Shown one piece after another: positions 50,661 to 59,746 of a stretch of 64,000 bases of DNA (positions are counted from its first letter, which is position 1; each line of letters opens with the position of its first letter). The translations under genes were made by a program, and so were the position numbers. A model generated the notes under the pieces. That model was not told the DNA's origin, searched no databases, and saw only the letters and a list, made by a program, of their open reading frames with translations. The stretch is taken from the NCBI GenBank assembly GCA_023248545.1, contig JAHFEF010000001.1:86329-150328 (forward strand), in the 5' to 3' direction. This stretch comes from Myxococcales bacterium (GTDB taxonomy: Bacteria > Myxococcota > UBA727 > JABDBI01).

Positions 50661-51306
50661 TTTGCCGAATCAACTCAGTCTGACGAATCAAACTATGCTC
50701 GAAGTCGATATCACAATCGAGCACCAACACCGGCACGTCGCTGATTTTATCTGAAATAGACTTCCCATGAATCAACCAATCTTCGTGTTTTTGATGCAGT
50801 GAAGTGAGGTACTCAAGAGAAACACCGGTTTCTTCGCTGCGCGCGCGCTTTTTGAGGCGCGTTAAACAGGTTTCTGGAGAGGTTCTCAGGTAGATAAATC
50901 CGGCTGGCTTGTCCATGTGTGCCCCGATGAGCCAGTCAAACCAATGTTGGTAGATTTGCCATTCGAGCTTATTCATGTTGCCAGCTTCTGTGGCAAGCTG
51001 CGCAAAGCAATAGCGGTCCGAAAATACAGAACGCTCGACCACTTGAACGGCATTTGGATTGTTGAGCGCCCGTGTGTCTTGTTCCATGACCCGCGTGATA
51101 AATGCATAGGATTGGAACGTATAAGCCCAGCGTTTCGTGTCTTCATAAAAATGGTGTAACAAATTGCCAGCGCCGTTGATGTCCTGCCATTTTTCGTGCG
51201 GCTCAAAGACCATTTGACAATCCAGGCTATCTTGGACGACGCGTAAGAAAGTTGATTTTCCGACGCCAATATTGCCTTCAACAAAGAACTGCTGCTTGTG
51301 TTTCAT
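50578..51306 (-). CDS. Deoxynucleoside kinase (dGK/dAK type), copy 2
   Basis: A 242-aa salvage kinase phosphorylating deoxynucleosides. P-loop EGNIGVGKST near 9-18, FEPHEKWQ near 34, the catalytic ERS in VVERSVFSDRY near 88-98, and the LID arginine region YLRTSPETCLTRLKKRAR near 139 are visible. It is a tandem paralogue of the upstream gene; starts overlap by 29 bases. Its 3' end overlaps trpCF by 83 bases in antisense. The base preference (dA, dG or dC) cannot be read safely. Confidence 0.9.
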   Translation of the reverse strand: MKHKQQFFVEGNIGVGKSTFLRVVQDSLDCQMVFEPHEKWQDINGAGNLLHHFYEDTKRWAYTFQSYAFITRVMEQDTRALNNPNAVQVVERSVFSDRYCFAQLATEAGNMNKLEWQIYQHWFDWLIGAHMDKPAGFIYLRTSPETCLTRLKKRARSEETGVSLEYLTSLHQKHEDWLIHGKSISDKISDVPVLVLDCDIDFEHSLIRQTELIRQITDTFGPVLQRAPAAFPSFSPQVALQL

Positions 51307-51946
51307 CGAGTCTTCCAATGCCAAAAAAATCGCTGACGGAGTTTAATAACTGCCCTCTTGCGTTGCTATCATGAAGGTAAGGCAAATTGCCATCCAAAAC
51401 CAAAGTCGGAATATCCAGCTTGTTTATTAACCAGGCCTCATGTTTGGCGTGCAGTTGTTCGAGATAGCTCAAGGGCAGGGTGGCTTCCTCTTTGCGGTTT
51501 CGAATATTCAAGCGCTCGTAACAGACTTCTGGTGCTGTTCGTAAATAAATTATCCCCGTGGGTGGGGCGACATGTTTGGCAAACAAGTGATCACATAAAG
51601 ACTGATACAGAGCCCACTCTAGATCGCTCAAGTAGCCCTGGTCATGTGTGTTAGATGCGAAGCAATAGCGACCCGAATAGGGTGAACGCTCGCTGATTAC
51701 AAACTGATGACTATGTTTGCTAAGATGCATCTGGTGATCGCACAGCCTGGTCAACAGCGTGTAAGTTTCAAAAGTATAGGCCCAGCGTTTGGGATTCTTG
51801 TAAAACAAGTCTAGAATATTTTCACTGTCATCTAAAGCTTGCCAGCGATGATGCGGTTCGAAAATAACTTTGCAGTTTAAATGATCTGCTAATATTTGTA
51901 AGAAGCTAGATTTTCCTGCGCCAATGTTGCCTTCAAGAAATAACAT
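51278..51946 (-). CDS. Deoxynucleoside kinase (dGK/dAK type), copy 1
   Basis: A 222-aa paralogue of the next gene: P-loop LEGNIGAGKSS near 4-14, FEPHHRWQ near 30, ERSPYSGRYCF near 85, YLRTAPEVCYERLNIRNRKEE near 134, and a shared HAKHEAWL helix near 167. The ATG at 51946 begins directly before the P-loop strand, as is usual for the family. Tandem kinases of this type in some lactobacilli form a dAK/dGK heterodimer, which is a reasonable model here. Confidence 0.9.
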   Translation of the reverse strand: MLFLEGNIGAGKSSFLQILADHLNCKVIFEPHHRWQALDDSENILDLFYKNPKRWAYTFETYTLLTRLCDHQMHLSKHSHQFVISERSPYSGRYCFASNTHDQGYLSDLEWALYQSLCDHLFAKHVAPPTGIIYLRTAPEVCYERLNIRNRKEEATLPLSYLEQLHAKHEAWLINKLDIPTLVLDGNLPYLHDSNARGQLLNSVSDFFGIGRLDETQAAVLC

Positions 51947-52000
51947 AAGAGCCGTAACAAGTGGCATTTCGATGGCATTCTTTCAACCGGCGGTTGACGT

Positions 52001-52897
52001 ATGCCCATCGGGTTGTTAGCCCTGGCGTTAATCATCATGACGCTCGACCTTGTCGCTCTTACCAAACCCCGAATCACCCTCATGACTTTGTTGGTCGCGG
52101 GTGGTTGCATGATGTTGGCAGAAGCCAGATTGGCTTTTTCTGATGCTGCATTGGCATTGCTGGGGATTGCTTTGTTGGTATCTGGTTCGAGCGCATTCAA
52201 CATGTACATTGAGCGCGAGCACGACAAACACATGGAGCGTACCCGCAACCGGCCGTTGCCGTCGGGGCGACTCAAACCGGGTTTAGCACTGTGGGTTGGT
52301 TTCTTAACTTCGATTTTGGCCATTCCGGCGCTGGTATCCAGCACCAATTGGTTAACGGCCTGGCTTGGATTTGGGTCGCTGCTTGCCTATGTTTTGATTT
52401 ACACGCCTATGAAGCGCTGGAGCACGTGGGCTTTGGTGGTTGGGGCCGTTCCTGGCGCCATGCCGGCGCTGATGGGCTACACGGCTGTATCGGGTAAAAT
52501 AGACAGTACGGGTCTGGCGCTGTTTGGTTTGGCTTTCTTCTGGCAACTGCCGCATTTTATTGCGATTGGGATCTTTCGCAAGGACGAATACACACGGGCG
52601 GGTTTTCCCGTGATTGCTCAAGTAACCGGCGAACCTGCTGCTATTTTGCTGAGTGTTTTCACGACGGTTTTGATTGTCCTCAATGCAGGATTATTGTGGT
52701 GGCTTGAAATCGGCGGCGTCTTTTATGGCTGTGTGAGTACGCTTTTGGGCATTTGGTTCTTGGTTATTGCGGGTCTGGGATTTTTTTCGGCCGACACAAA
52801 AATTTGGGCCCGGAAATTATTTATGGCGTCGCTGGTGTATCAAGCGGTGCTGTTTGTCGCTTTGGCGGTCGATGGGTTGCTATGCAAGTTGCTGTAA
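52001..52897 (+). CDS. cyoE: Protoheme IX farnesyltransferase (heme O synthase)
   Basis: A 298-aa polytopic UbiA-family prenyltransferase making heme O for terminal oxidases. The first aspartate motif lies in NMYIEREHDKHMERTRNRPLP near 67-87, TKPRITLMTLLVAGG near 21 is family-typical, and YTPMKRWSTWALVVGAVPGAMPALMGY near 129 and FFWQLPHFIAIGIFRKDEY near 179 complete the pattern. An in-frame ATG at 52037 is an alternative start. It overlaps the ABC ATPase by 16 bases. Confidence 0.94.
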   Translation: MPIGLLALALIIMTLDLVALTKPRITLMTLLVAGGCMMLAEARLAFSDAALALLGIALLVSGSSAFNMYIEREHDKHMERTRNRPLPSGRLKPGLALWVGFLTSILAIPALVSSTNWLTAWLGFGSLLAYVLIYTPMKRWSTWALVVGAVPGAMPALMGYTAVSGKIDSTGLALFGLAFFWQLPHFIAIGIFRKDEYTRAGFPVIAQVTGEPAAILLSVFTTVLIVLNAGLLWWLEIGGVFYGCVSTLLGIWFLVIAGLGFFSADTKIWARKLFMASLVYQAVLFVALAVDGLLCKLL

Positions 52898-53586
52898 AAG
52901 ACTTGGTTTTTGCCTATCGCAAGACCCGTGTATTGGATGGCGTGTCTTTCGACGTAAAGCCTGGCGAAGTACTTGGTATTTTGGGTGTGAATGGCGCCGG
53001 CAAAAGTACATTGTTTAGATTGCTTTGTGGGTTAATGCCACTGCAAGCTGGGTCTATCTTATATGATGGCCAAGTGCTTGATCGAAGCATTAAAACCAAA
53101 CTAGGTGTTGTGTTTCAAGAGTCGAGCCTAGATCCTAAACTAACTTGTCGCGAAAATTTAATGCTGTTCGCGGCGTTATATGCGGGTGTGCCGGTGCCCA
53201 CCCAAGTGCCGGGCTTAGATTTAAACCAGCCAGTTAAAAATTTATCGGGTGGGATGAAGCGGCAATTAGAACTCACGCGGGTATTTTTGCACCAGCCGAA
53301 GTTGGTTCTGATGGATGAGCCGACAACCGGCCTAGATTTGCGGGCGTTCGAAGTGTTTTGGGCGGGTCTGCGTGCGCGCAAGCAGACGGTTATTTTGACG
53401 ACGCATAAGGCTGAAGAAGCTGAAAAGTGTGATCGGCTGTTGGTGCTTCATCAGGGCAAAATTATTTTGTCTGAGTCGCCAGTTGAATTGAAACAACGCG
53501 TTGCAGGGGATCCGGTGATCATGGAACCCAGGGTGCCTGGCTTGGCAGAAGCTTTTCTAAAAGTGACAGGGGTGCACCTCACATGA
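52882..53586 (+). CDS. ABC-2 exporter ATP-binding protein
   Basis: A 234-aa ATPase: Walker A GVNGAGKST near 36, signature LSGGMKRQLELTRVFLHQP near 119, Walker B LVLMDEPTTGLD near 139 and switch His in TTHKAEEAEKC near 172. It is coupled to cyoE and to the permease (4-base overlap). NodI/CcmA-type pairs beside heme O synthase suggest a role in oxidase assembly or in lipid or drug export; this is context only. Confidence 0.9.
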   Translation: MQVAVKDLVFAYRKTRVLDGVSFDVKPGEVLGILGVNGAGKSTLFRLLCGLMPLQAGSILYDGQVLDRSIKTKLGVVFQESSLDPKLTCRENLMLFAALYAGVPVPTQVPGLDLNQPVKNLSGGMKRQLELTRVFLHQPKLVLMDEPTTGLDLRAFEVFWAGLRARKQTVILTTHKAEEAEKCDRLLVLHQGKIILSESPVELKQRVAGDPVIMEPRVPGLAEAFLKVTGVHLT

Positions 53587-54353
53587 GCGATTTGAGACTC
53601 ATTTTTGTCCTGTGGTCGAGGGAGCTTTTGCGCATGACCAAAGAGCCCTCTAGATTATTGGGCGTGGTGGTTCAGCCGCTGATTTTTTGGTTGGTGATTG
53701 GGGCTGGATTTGTTCCGAGTTTTCGAGTTCCTGAGAATGCCGGCTTAAATTATCAAGAGTTCTTTTTTGTCGGTGTGATTGCCATGGTGGTCTTATTTGC
53801 GGCGATTTTTTCGACTATTACGCTGATAGATGATCGCGCGTCTGGGTTTATGCAAGCTGTTTTGGTGGCACCGGGAAGCCGATTGGCGTTGGTGCTCGGC
53901 AAAATTTTAGGCGTGACGAACATTGCGTTGTTGCAGGCAGGTTTATTTATTTTGGTGGGCCCGTGGGTTGGTTTTTCGATTGCGGCAACCCATTGGTTCT
54001 GGGTGGCTGTATTTTTGGCGCTGGGTGGGATTTCTCTGGCAGGCCTAGGTTTTGTATTTGCCTGGGTGAGCTCGTCGTCGGCTGCGTATCATGCGTTGAT
54101 GAGTGTGATCTTGATTCCCCTGTGGATCTTGTCCGGCGCGATGTTTCCGCCGAACACTCCGTGGATGGAGATATTGGTCCTGTGTAATCCGATTGCCTGG
54201 TTGGTCGGTGGTTTAAGAGCTGCTTTTGCAGGCGGCATCGCGCCGCTTGGCAGTGTCACCGTCGCGCTGAATTTAGAATACTGCTTGGTGGCACTCAGTT
54301 TATTCAGCGTGTTTATTTTGTTGGCGGGTGTTTGGGTGTGTCGGAAGACCTAA
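53583..54353 (+). CDS. ABC-2 exporter permease (NodJ-like)
   Basis: A 256-aa membrane subunit with six hydrophobic helices and the ABC-2 signature DDRASGFMQAVLVAPGSRLALVLGK near 80-104, plus the IPLWILSGAMFPPNTPW segment near 178. It starts by ATGA overlap with its ATPase. The 3' end overlaps dedA by 41 bases. Confidence 0.9.
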   Translation: MSDLRLIFVLWSRELLRMTKEPSRLLGVVVQPLIFWLVIGAGFVPSFRVPENAGLNYQEFFFVGVIAMVVLFAAIFSTITLIDDRASGFMQAVLVAPGSRLALVLGKILGVTNIALLQAGLFILVGPWVGFSIAATHWFWVAVFLALGGISLAGLGFVFAWVSSSSAAYHALMSVILIPLWILSGAMFPPNTPWMEILVLCNPIAWLVGGLRAAFAGGIAPLGSVTVALNLEYCLVALSLFSVFILLAGVWVCRKT

Positions 54354-54963
54354 ACCAAACGGTCACGCCATATAAAATCGCCAAACAGACTGCCGCACCG
54401 ACAAACCAGCCCATTTTGGACTGAACCACAAAGACCATGGTTTCAGGCGAGTTTAATAATTCTGGATTCTCGCCCAGAACTCTTTGGCCAAACCAGGCTA
54501 AGATCCAGCACCAGATGCCTGCGCCCAGAGTTGTCGCCAAGCTAAAACGCCACACTGGCATTTGAAATATGCCCGCTGGAATCGAAATCAGGTGTCTAAT
54601 CACGGGCAAAAATCTGGCAATAAAAACGCCGAGGGTTCCATATTGTCGAATCCACCGTTCGGCCGTGTGCAATTTTTTGGGGGAGATTAAAATATACTTG
54701 CCATATTTTTCTAAAAACGGATGGCCGATCCAATAGGCCACCCAATAGCTGAGCAACGACCCCACGTAGCTTCCAGCGGTGCCGGCCAAGACAACGCCCA
54801 AAAAGCTCATGCGTCCTTGTGCAGCCCAAAACGCCGCTGGTGCCATCACAACTTCTGAGGGAACTGGAATGATCGAACTTTCCATGGCCATGAGCGCGAA
54901 TATGCCCAGATAACCACCCATTTCGACCCACTCAAACCAAGTGCGTATTAATTCGTGAAACAT
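54313..54963 (-). CDS. DedA/SNARE-associated family membrane protein
   Basis: A 216-aa inner-membrane protein of the DedA family, members of which flip lipid carriers or support membrane homeostasis. Typical signatures: ESSIIPVPSEVVMAPAAFWA near 28-47, GSYVGSLLSYWVAYWIG near 64, and the FIARFLPVIRHLISIPAGIFQMP segment near 114-136 with conserved arginines. It is divergent from greB. Confidence 0.92.
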   Translation of the reverse strand: MFHELIRTWFEWVEMGGYLGIFALMAMESSIIPVPSEVVMAPAAFWAAQGRMSFLGVVLAGTAGSYVGSLLSYWVAYWIGHPFLEKYGKYILISPKKLHTAERWIRQYGTLGVFIARFLPVIRHLISIPAGIFQMPVWRFSLATTLGAGIWCWILAWFGQRVLGENPELLNSPETMVFVVQSKMGWFVGAAVCLAILYGVTVWFRSSDTPKHPPTK

Positions 54964-54992
54964 TCGTATAAAATAGCCACGAAAGAGTCTCT

Positions 54993-55463
54993 ATGTCAAA
55001 AAAACTAACTCGAATGGGCCATGAGCGCCTCCAAGCTGAATACGATGACCTGCTTCATAAGAAGAGGCCAAAAATTGTCAAGGGCATTTCTGACGCCGCT
55101 GCCGAGGGAGATCGCTCTGAAAATGCCGAGTATATCTATGGCAAAAAGCACCTGCGCGAAATGGACAAGCGTTTGCAATATTTGGCTTCGCTGCTCAAAG
55201 ATGTTCAGGTGATTGATCCGGCCAAACAGCCGCGGGACCGGGTATGTTTTGGAACGACCGTGACGGTGCAAGATGAGACGAAGGAGCTTAAGCATTTTAT
55301 GATTGTGGGAGAAGGCGAGACAGATTTTTATGCGGGGAGTATCTCTGAGCGATCGCCGGTTGCGCAGGCTCTGTTGGGCAAACAAGTGGGTGATAGGATT
55401 GAAATTTATCGACCTAAAGGACTTTGGGAAGTAGAAGTGGTAGAGATTGGAGCAAAGGATTAA
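54993..55463 (+). CDS. greB: Transcription elongation factor GreB
   Basis: A 156-aa Gre factor that reactivates backtracked RNA polymerase. The coiled-coil N-terminus has the acidic tip GDRSENAEYIYGKK near 39-52, whose YxYGKK ending is characteristic of GreB rather than GreA. The FKBP-like C-terminus has SISERSPVAQALLGKQVGD near 115. GAAAGAG lies just upstream of the ATG. It is followed one base later by serB. Confidence 0.95.
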   Translation: MSKKLTRMGHERLQAEYDDLLHKKRPKIVKGISDAAAEGDRSENAEYIYGKKHLREMDKRLQYLASLLKDVQVIDPAKQPRDRVCFGTTVTVQDETKELKHFMIVGEGETDFYAGSISERSPVAQALLGKQVGDRIEIYRPKGLWEVEVVEIGAKD

Positions 55464-55464
55464 C

Positions 55465-56640
55465 GTGAATTGCTTATTAACTTTTACTGGCCCAGATGCT
55501 CCGGGTATCACGGCTGCCCTCACACAAGTACTCTCTCAAGCTCAAATTGAGTTGCTCGATATTGAACAAGTGGTGGTGCAGGGGCAACTGACGCTTTGCA
55601 TGCTTGTTAATTTCGATCTGGAAAGTGAGTCCGGTGAAGCCGTTTTGAAAGAGCTCTTGTTTAGTGCCCGCAAATACGGCCAGGAGCTTACTTATCGTCA
55701 AGTTGAAGCCGTGACCAAGAAGGCCAATAAACGCCGCTATGTGTTGACCGTCATGGCGGATCGGGTGACTGCCGAAGTCATGCACCATATTTCAAGCTTG
55801 TTGGCTTCACATGGCGCCAATATCGAAGGGATTCGGCGCTTGAGCCACGGCGACTTGTCGTCGTTAGAAATCGCACTGTCTATTTTAGAATCGAGGATTT
55901 CTGAACTCAAAGAAGCGCTGCTGCGTCAATTGTCTGAAAACTCAGTCGATATTGCATTGCAACGTGAAAGTTTAACCCGGCGCAACAAACGCTTGGTGGT
56001 ATTGGACATGGACTCGACCCTGATTCAAGTCGAAGTGATCGACGAGGTGGCTAAGTTGCACGGTGTGCTGCCAGAAGTGAGCAAGATCACACACCAAGCC
56101 ATGCACGAGGGTTTAGATTTCGCCGAAAGCCTCCAGCGTCGAGTGGCGTTGCTGAAGGGCTTCGAGACGGCCAAGCTCGAGAAGTTGGTGCACAGCCTGC
56201 AGCTAACACCGGGCGCGCGCGAGCTGGTGAAAGTTTTGAAAAGTCTCGGCTATCAAATCGGGATTATCTCGGGCGGCTTTGAACAAGCAGCGTCTTATTT
56301 GAGGGACCAGCTGGGTTTAGATTTTGCCCATGCCAATAAGCTGGAAGAAAAAGAGGGCCGCCTGACTGGCCAAGTGATTTTGCCGATTGTCGACGCCAAT
56401 CGTAAAGCTGATTTGCTGGATATTATTGCCCAATCTAAACAAATCCCCCTTGAACAAACAATCGCTATTGGAGATGGCGCCAACGATGCCCTGATGTTGG
56501 CAAAGGCAGGCTTAGGGATTGCTTATCACGCGAAACCTATTTTGAAAAAATCAGCCGATACGACGATTAGTTTTGGGGGATTAGAGCGTATTCTGTATCT
56601 TTTGGGGATACATGCTCGGGAGATTCATGAGTTTTTGTAG
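55465..56640 (+). CDS. serB: Phosphoserine phosphatase with N-terminal ACT domains
   Basis: A 391-aa enzyme for the final step of serine synthesis. The N-terminal 170 residues hold two ACT-like modules (FTGPDAPGITAALTQVL near 6; VLTVMADRVTAEVMHHISSLL near 91), likely serine sensors. The HAD domain has LDMDSTLIQVEVIDE near 184 (nucleophile Asp), GIISGGFE near 268 and AIGDGANDALML near 334. I chose GTG 55465 with AAAGGA upstream, one base after the greB stop; a TTG at 55447 is in frame but lies inside greB. Confidence 0.94.
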   Translation: MNCLLTFTGPDAPGITAALTQVLSQAQIELLDIEQVVVQGQLTLCMLVNFDLESESGEAVLKELLFSARKYGQELTYRQVEAVTKKANKRRYVLTVMADRVTAEVMHHISSLLASHGANIEGIRRLSHGDLSSLEIALSILESRISELKEALLRQLSENSVDIALQRESLTRRNKRLVVLDMDSTLIQVEVIDEVAKLHGVLPEVSKITHQAMHEGLDFAESLQRRVALLKGFETAKLEKLVHSLQLTPGARELVKVLKSLGYQIGIISGGFEQAASYLRDQLGLDFAHANKLEEKEGRLTGQVILPIVDANRKADLLDIIAQSKQIPLEQTIAIGDGANDALMLAKAGLGIAYHAKPILKKSADTTISFGGLERILYLLGIHAREIHEFL

Positions 56641-57619
56641 GCTGATTTGTGAGGGCATTCAGGGTAATAGCTGGTTTGACCAAGCCTTGCGAGAAGCCTG
56701 CAAAGGCATTGGATTCACATACCCAAACCCACCGGTGGGTTGTGTGGTGGTTAAAGATAATCAGCTCATTGCCACCGGGTACCACGCCAAGGCCGGCGAG
56801 TTGCATGCAGAAGCCAAGGCGCTTTTAGAAGCGGGTGAAACTGCTTTAGGGAGCACGCTTTATGTGACGCTCGAACCCTGCAATCATTTTGGTCGCACGC
56901 CACCGTGTACACAGGAGATTATCAAGGCCGGTGTCAAACGCGTGATTTATGGCGTAGCAGATCCGAATCCGCATGTAACTGGCCATGGGGCTCAAGTTTT
57001 GCGTGAGGCAGGCATCGAAGTTCATGCGATTTCTCACCCCGATGCCGAAGCGCTGATACAGCCGTTTACCAAGTTTATTCGTCATAAAAAGCCTTATGTG
57101 ATAGCCAAAATTGCGACGTCTTTAGATGGAAAAATTGCGTTTAAGCCGGGTGAACAAACTCAAATGACCGGCCCGGACAGCCGAAGGCGGGTCCACCGGA
57201 TGCGCGAAGCTTGCGATGCCGTTTTGGTAGGTTCTGAGACAGTGCTGGTAGACAATCCACAATTGACTGCTCGATTTGATGACCGGCCGGCTCAAAGACA
57301 GCCCGCGCGCATTGTATTGGACCGACGCCATCGAACGAACCCCACGCACCAGGTCTATGCCAAAGATAGTGTCCCAAGTTATTGCATCAGCTCTTTGGAC
57401 GAGCTTGATAGCCTGGGCTTTATGAGTGTTCTCGTGGAAGGTGGAGGCCAGGTCTTGACCTCTTTCTTGGAACAAAACAGGGTAGACGAACTCGCTTGGT
57501 TTACCGCGCCCATTTTGCTTGGAAATCAAGGTGTACCAGCCATTGGCAATTTGTCCAAACCGCTGAAGTTATCCGGTGGGGCTGATTTTTTGACCCTTTC
57601 CAGTTGCCAAGCAGCCTAA
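56627..57619 (+). CDS. ribD: Bifunctional riboflavin deaminase/reductase RibD
   Basis: A 330-aa enzyme with two early riboflavin-pathway steps. The N-terminal deaminase has AEAKAL with zinc His-Ala-Glu at GELHAEA near 58 and [15 protein letters not shown] near 83. The reductase domain has [11 protein letters not shown] near 147, the [19 protein letters not shown] segment near 186 and [12 protein letters not shown] near 271. The ATG at 56627 has CGGGAG upstream and overlaps the serB stop by 14 bases. No ribE, ribA or ribH follows. Confidence 0.95.
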   Translation: MSFCRLICEGIQGNSWFDQALREACKGIGFTYPNPPVGCVVVKDNQLIATGYHAKAGELHAEAKALLEAGETALGSTLYVTLEPCNHFGRTPPCTQEIIKAGVKRVIYGVADPNPHVTGHGAQVLREAGIEVHAISHPDAEALIQPFTKFIRHKKPYVIAKIATSLDGKIAFKPGEQTQMTGPDSRRRVHRMREACDAVLVGSETVLVDNPQLTARFDDRPAQRQPARIVLDRRHRTNPTHQVYAKDSVPSYCISSLDELDSLGFMSVLVEGGGQVLTSFLEQNRVDELAWFTAPILLGNQGVPAIGNLSKPLKLSGGADFLTLSSCQAA

Positions 57620-57639
57620 ATTCTGCCACAAGACCCAGC

Positions 57640-57984
57640 ATGGCTAATCTCATCAGCATGTTGGAACAAAAAGAAGTTCGTACGGATCACCCCAAATTTC
57701 AAGTGGGCGATACACTGCGCGTATTTTTTAAGATCAAAGAAGGCGACAAAGAGCGCGTTCAGGTATTTGAAGGCGTGCTGATTGGTGAACGGGGGGCTGC
57801 AAATCGTAAAGCGATTACGGTTCGTAAGATTAGTTTCTCGTGCGGTGTTGAGCGTATTTTTCCGCTGTACAGTCCTCGAGTTGAAAAAATCGAAGTGGCT
57901 CAAAGCGGCCATGTAAGACGCGCTAAGCTGTATTATCTCCGCGATCTACGTGGTAAAAAAGCCCGTATTCGTGAACGCGAATAG
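57640..57984 (+). CDS. rplS: 50S ribosomal protein L19
   Basis: A 114-aa ribosomal protein at the 30S-50S interface. Typical sequence: [29 protein letters not shown] near 19, then the [25 protein letters not shown] block and the basic [18 protein letters not shown] near the end. ATG 57640 starts MANLISMLE; it has little Shine-Dalgarno. The neighbour rnhB is a common partner of rplS, while the usual rpsP-rimM-trmD genes are absent here. Confidence 0.97.
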   Translation: MANLISMLEQKEVRTDHPKFQVGDTLRVFFKIKEGDKERVQVFEGVLIGERGAANRKAITVRKISFSCGVERIFPLYSPRVEKIEVAQSGHVRRAKLYYLRDLRGKKARIRERE

Positions 57985-58594
57985 GCTGGTTGTTGCAGGA
58001 ATCGACGAAGCAGGGCGGGGGCCGCTCGCGGGCCCTGTGGTGGCTGCAGCGGTGGTTTTAAACCCTGAAAAGCCGATTTTGGGTTTGGGTGATTCCAAAA
58101 AACTTTCTGAAAAAAAACGCGAGGCTTTGGTGGAGCCTATTTTTTTGCGTGCTCTCTCCGTGGGTATCGGTGTTGTTTCGCACAAACTTATAGACAGCAT
58201 GAATATTTTGCGGGCGTCCCTTTATGCGATGAAATTGGCTGTCGATGATCTTGGCTTACAAATTCATGAAGCTTGGATAGATGGTAATCAGAAAGCGCCG
58301 TTAGATCCAAAAATTATTCAAAAGACTTTTATTGGCGGCGATAATTTGCACGCGTGTATCATGGCGGCGTCAATTGTTGCCAAAGTGCATCGGGATCAAT
58401 TAATGCTCAGTTATGCAAAGACATACCCCAATTATGGGTTTGAGCAACATAAGGGCTATGGAACTGCTGCGCACTTTTTGGCCTTAGAGCAGTTTGGGCC
58501 ATGTGAGATCCATCGAAGAAGCTTTGAACCGGTGAGCTCAATGCAACACCACTTTGGACATGTTCCAAATGGGCAAATACACAGCGAGCGCTAA
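57950..58594 (+). CDS. rnhB: Ribonuclease HII
   Basis: Removes RNA from RNA-DNA hybrids and misincorporated ribonucleotides (214 aa or a little shorter). [20 protein letters not shown] near 16-35 contains the catalytic Asp-Glu, [12 protein letters not shown] near 47 and the [13 protein letters not shown] segment near 139 are typical. The start is unsure: GTG 57950 or GTG 57971, both inside rplS and without a good ribosome site. The 3' end overlaps pilC by 57 bases. Confidence 0.94.
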   Translation: MVKKPVFVNANRLVVAGIDEAGRGPLAGPVVAAAVVLNPEKPILGLGDSKKLSEKKREALVEPIFLRALSVGIGVVSHKLIDSMNILRASLYAMKLAVDDLGLQIHEAWIDGNQKAPLDPKIIQKTFIGGDNLHACIMAASIVAKVHRDQLMLSYAKTYPNYGFEQHKGYGTAAHFLALEQFGPCEIHRRSFEPVSSMQHHFGHVPNGQIHSER

Positions 58595-59746
58595 AAGCAA
58601 GACAGCGCCAAAAAGCATAAAAAGCATGAATGGCTCTATCAAAGTCGATAGATTTTCCAAAATTTCGTCGACTTCACCGTCGTAAAAATTGGCAGTAGCA
58701 TCCAAGGTTGTGTCTAGTTTTCCAGTTTGCTCGCCGACCGCGCAAGTCTCTTTGACCATGGGTGAAAAATATTTTGTTTTCTCCATGCCCTTGGAGAGAG
58801 ATTGCCCATGTTCAAGATTGGTTTTGAGAGCCAGAACTTCGCTGGAATAGCAAGAATTTGAAATTGTATTGGCAACCACTGCCAGTGTTTGGGGGAGTGG
58901 CAAACCGACGCGATATAAAGCCGAAACCAGGTGTCCAAAGCGGGCATTTGAGCTCAACAAGTTGAGATGCCCAAAGACGGGGATACGAAATTCCATCCGG
59001 CTTAACCAGTTTTGAATCAGGGGATAGGTTTTGAGCTGACGCCAGCCCAGATAAACGGCGAGGGCAATTAAAACTGGTAAATACCAATATTGCACAAATA
59101 GATCACTGGCACCCATGACGATGCGTGTAGGCAAGGGCAATTGGGCGCCTTGGTTGGCATAGAAAGTTTTGAAGGGTGGGAACACAAAAACCAGCATGGC
59201 CCACGTGACAACCAAGAGCGTAAACAGAACTATTTTGGGGTATAAAAGCGCTGATTTGATTTTTGAATGGATATCGTGTTCTTTGCGCAAAATCAGGGAC
59301 ATTTCTCTGAGGGTCTTATCTAAGACACCGGCAGTTTGTCCCATTTCGATCATGCTGACATAGAGTTTGTTGAAATGTCCCGGATGTTTGGCAAACGCTT
59401 CAGAAAGTCGCATGCCACCTGCTATGTCTTTTTGGATATCATTCAAGATGGCTTGAAATGCTGGGTTTTGGGCTTGTTTGGCGAGGGTAGCTAAAATCTT
59501 GTCCATGGGCATCCCGACATGGAACATGACTTCAAATTGCTTGGTGAAACTGGCCAGTTCTTTGGAGTTGATCGTGCTTTTTTTGTGTTTAGGCAGCGAT
59601 AGTTTGATGGGTCCAGTTTCGATCAAAACCGGGAACAGGCCTTTTTCAAACAAGGCTGCTTGAACAAAAGGCTCATCGGGGCCATCCATTTTGCCAATGA
59701 CTTCTTGGCCTGCACGGTTTCGTGCTCGATAATAGAAAGAAGTCAT
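58538..59746 (-). CDS. pilC: Type IV pilus/type II secretion inner-membrane platform protein (PilC/GspF)
   Basis: A 402-aa platform protein with two repeated T2SSF domains (about 65-190 and 270-395) and three TM helices. Signatures: LASFTKQFEVMFHVGMPM near 64, LREMSLILRKEHDIHSKIKSALLYPKIV near 143, SNARFGHLVSALYRVGLPLPQTL near 266 and PMVKETCAVGEQTGKLD near 323. It follows pilB by ATGA overlap. No pilin, secretin or PilD gene is in the window, so pilus and T2SS cannot be told apart. Confidence 0.92.
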   Translation of the reverse strand: MTSFYYRARNRAGQEVIGKMDGPDEPFVQAALFEKGLFPVLIETGPIKLSLPKHKKSTINSKELASFTKQFEVMFHVGMPMDKILATLAKQAQNPAFQAILNDIQKDIAGGMRLSEAFAKHPGHFNKLYVSMIEMGQTAGVLDKTLREMSLILRKEHDIHSKIKSALLYPKIVLFTLLVVTWAMLVFVFPPFKTFYANQGAQLPLPTRIVMGASDLFVQYWYLPVLIALAVYLGWRQLKTYPLIQNWLSRMEFRIPVFGHLNLLSSNARFGHLVSALYRVGLPLPQTLAVVANTISNSCYSSEVLALKTNLEHGQSLSKGMEKTKYFSPMVKETCAVGEQTGKLDTTLDATANFYDGEVDEILENLSTLIEPFMLFMLFGAVLLLALAVYLPIWNMSKVVLH

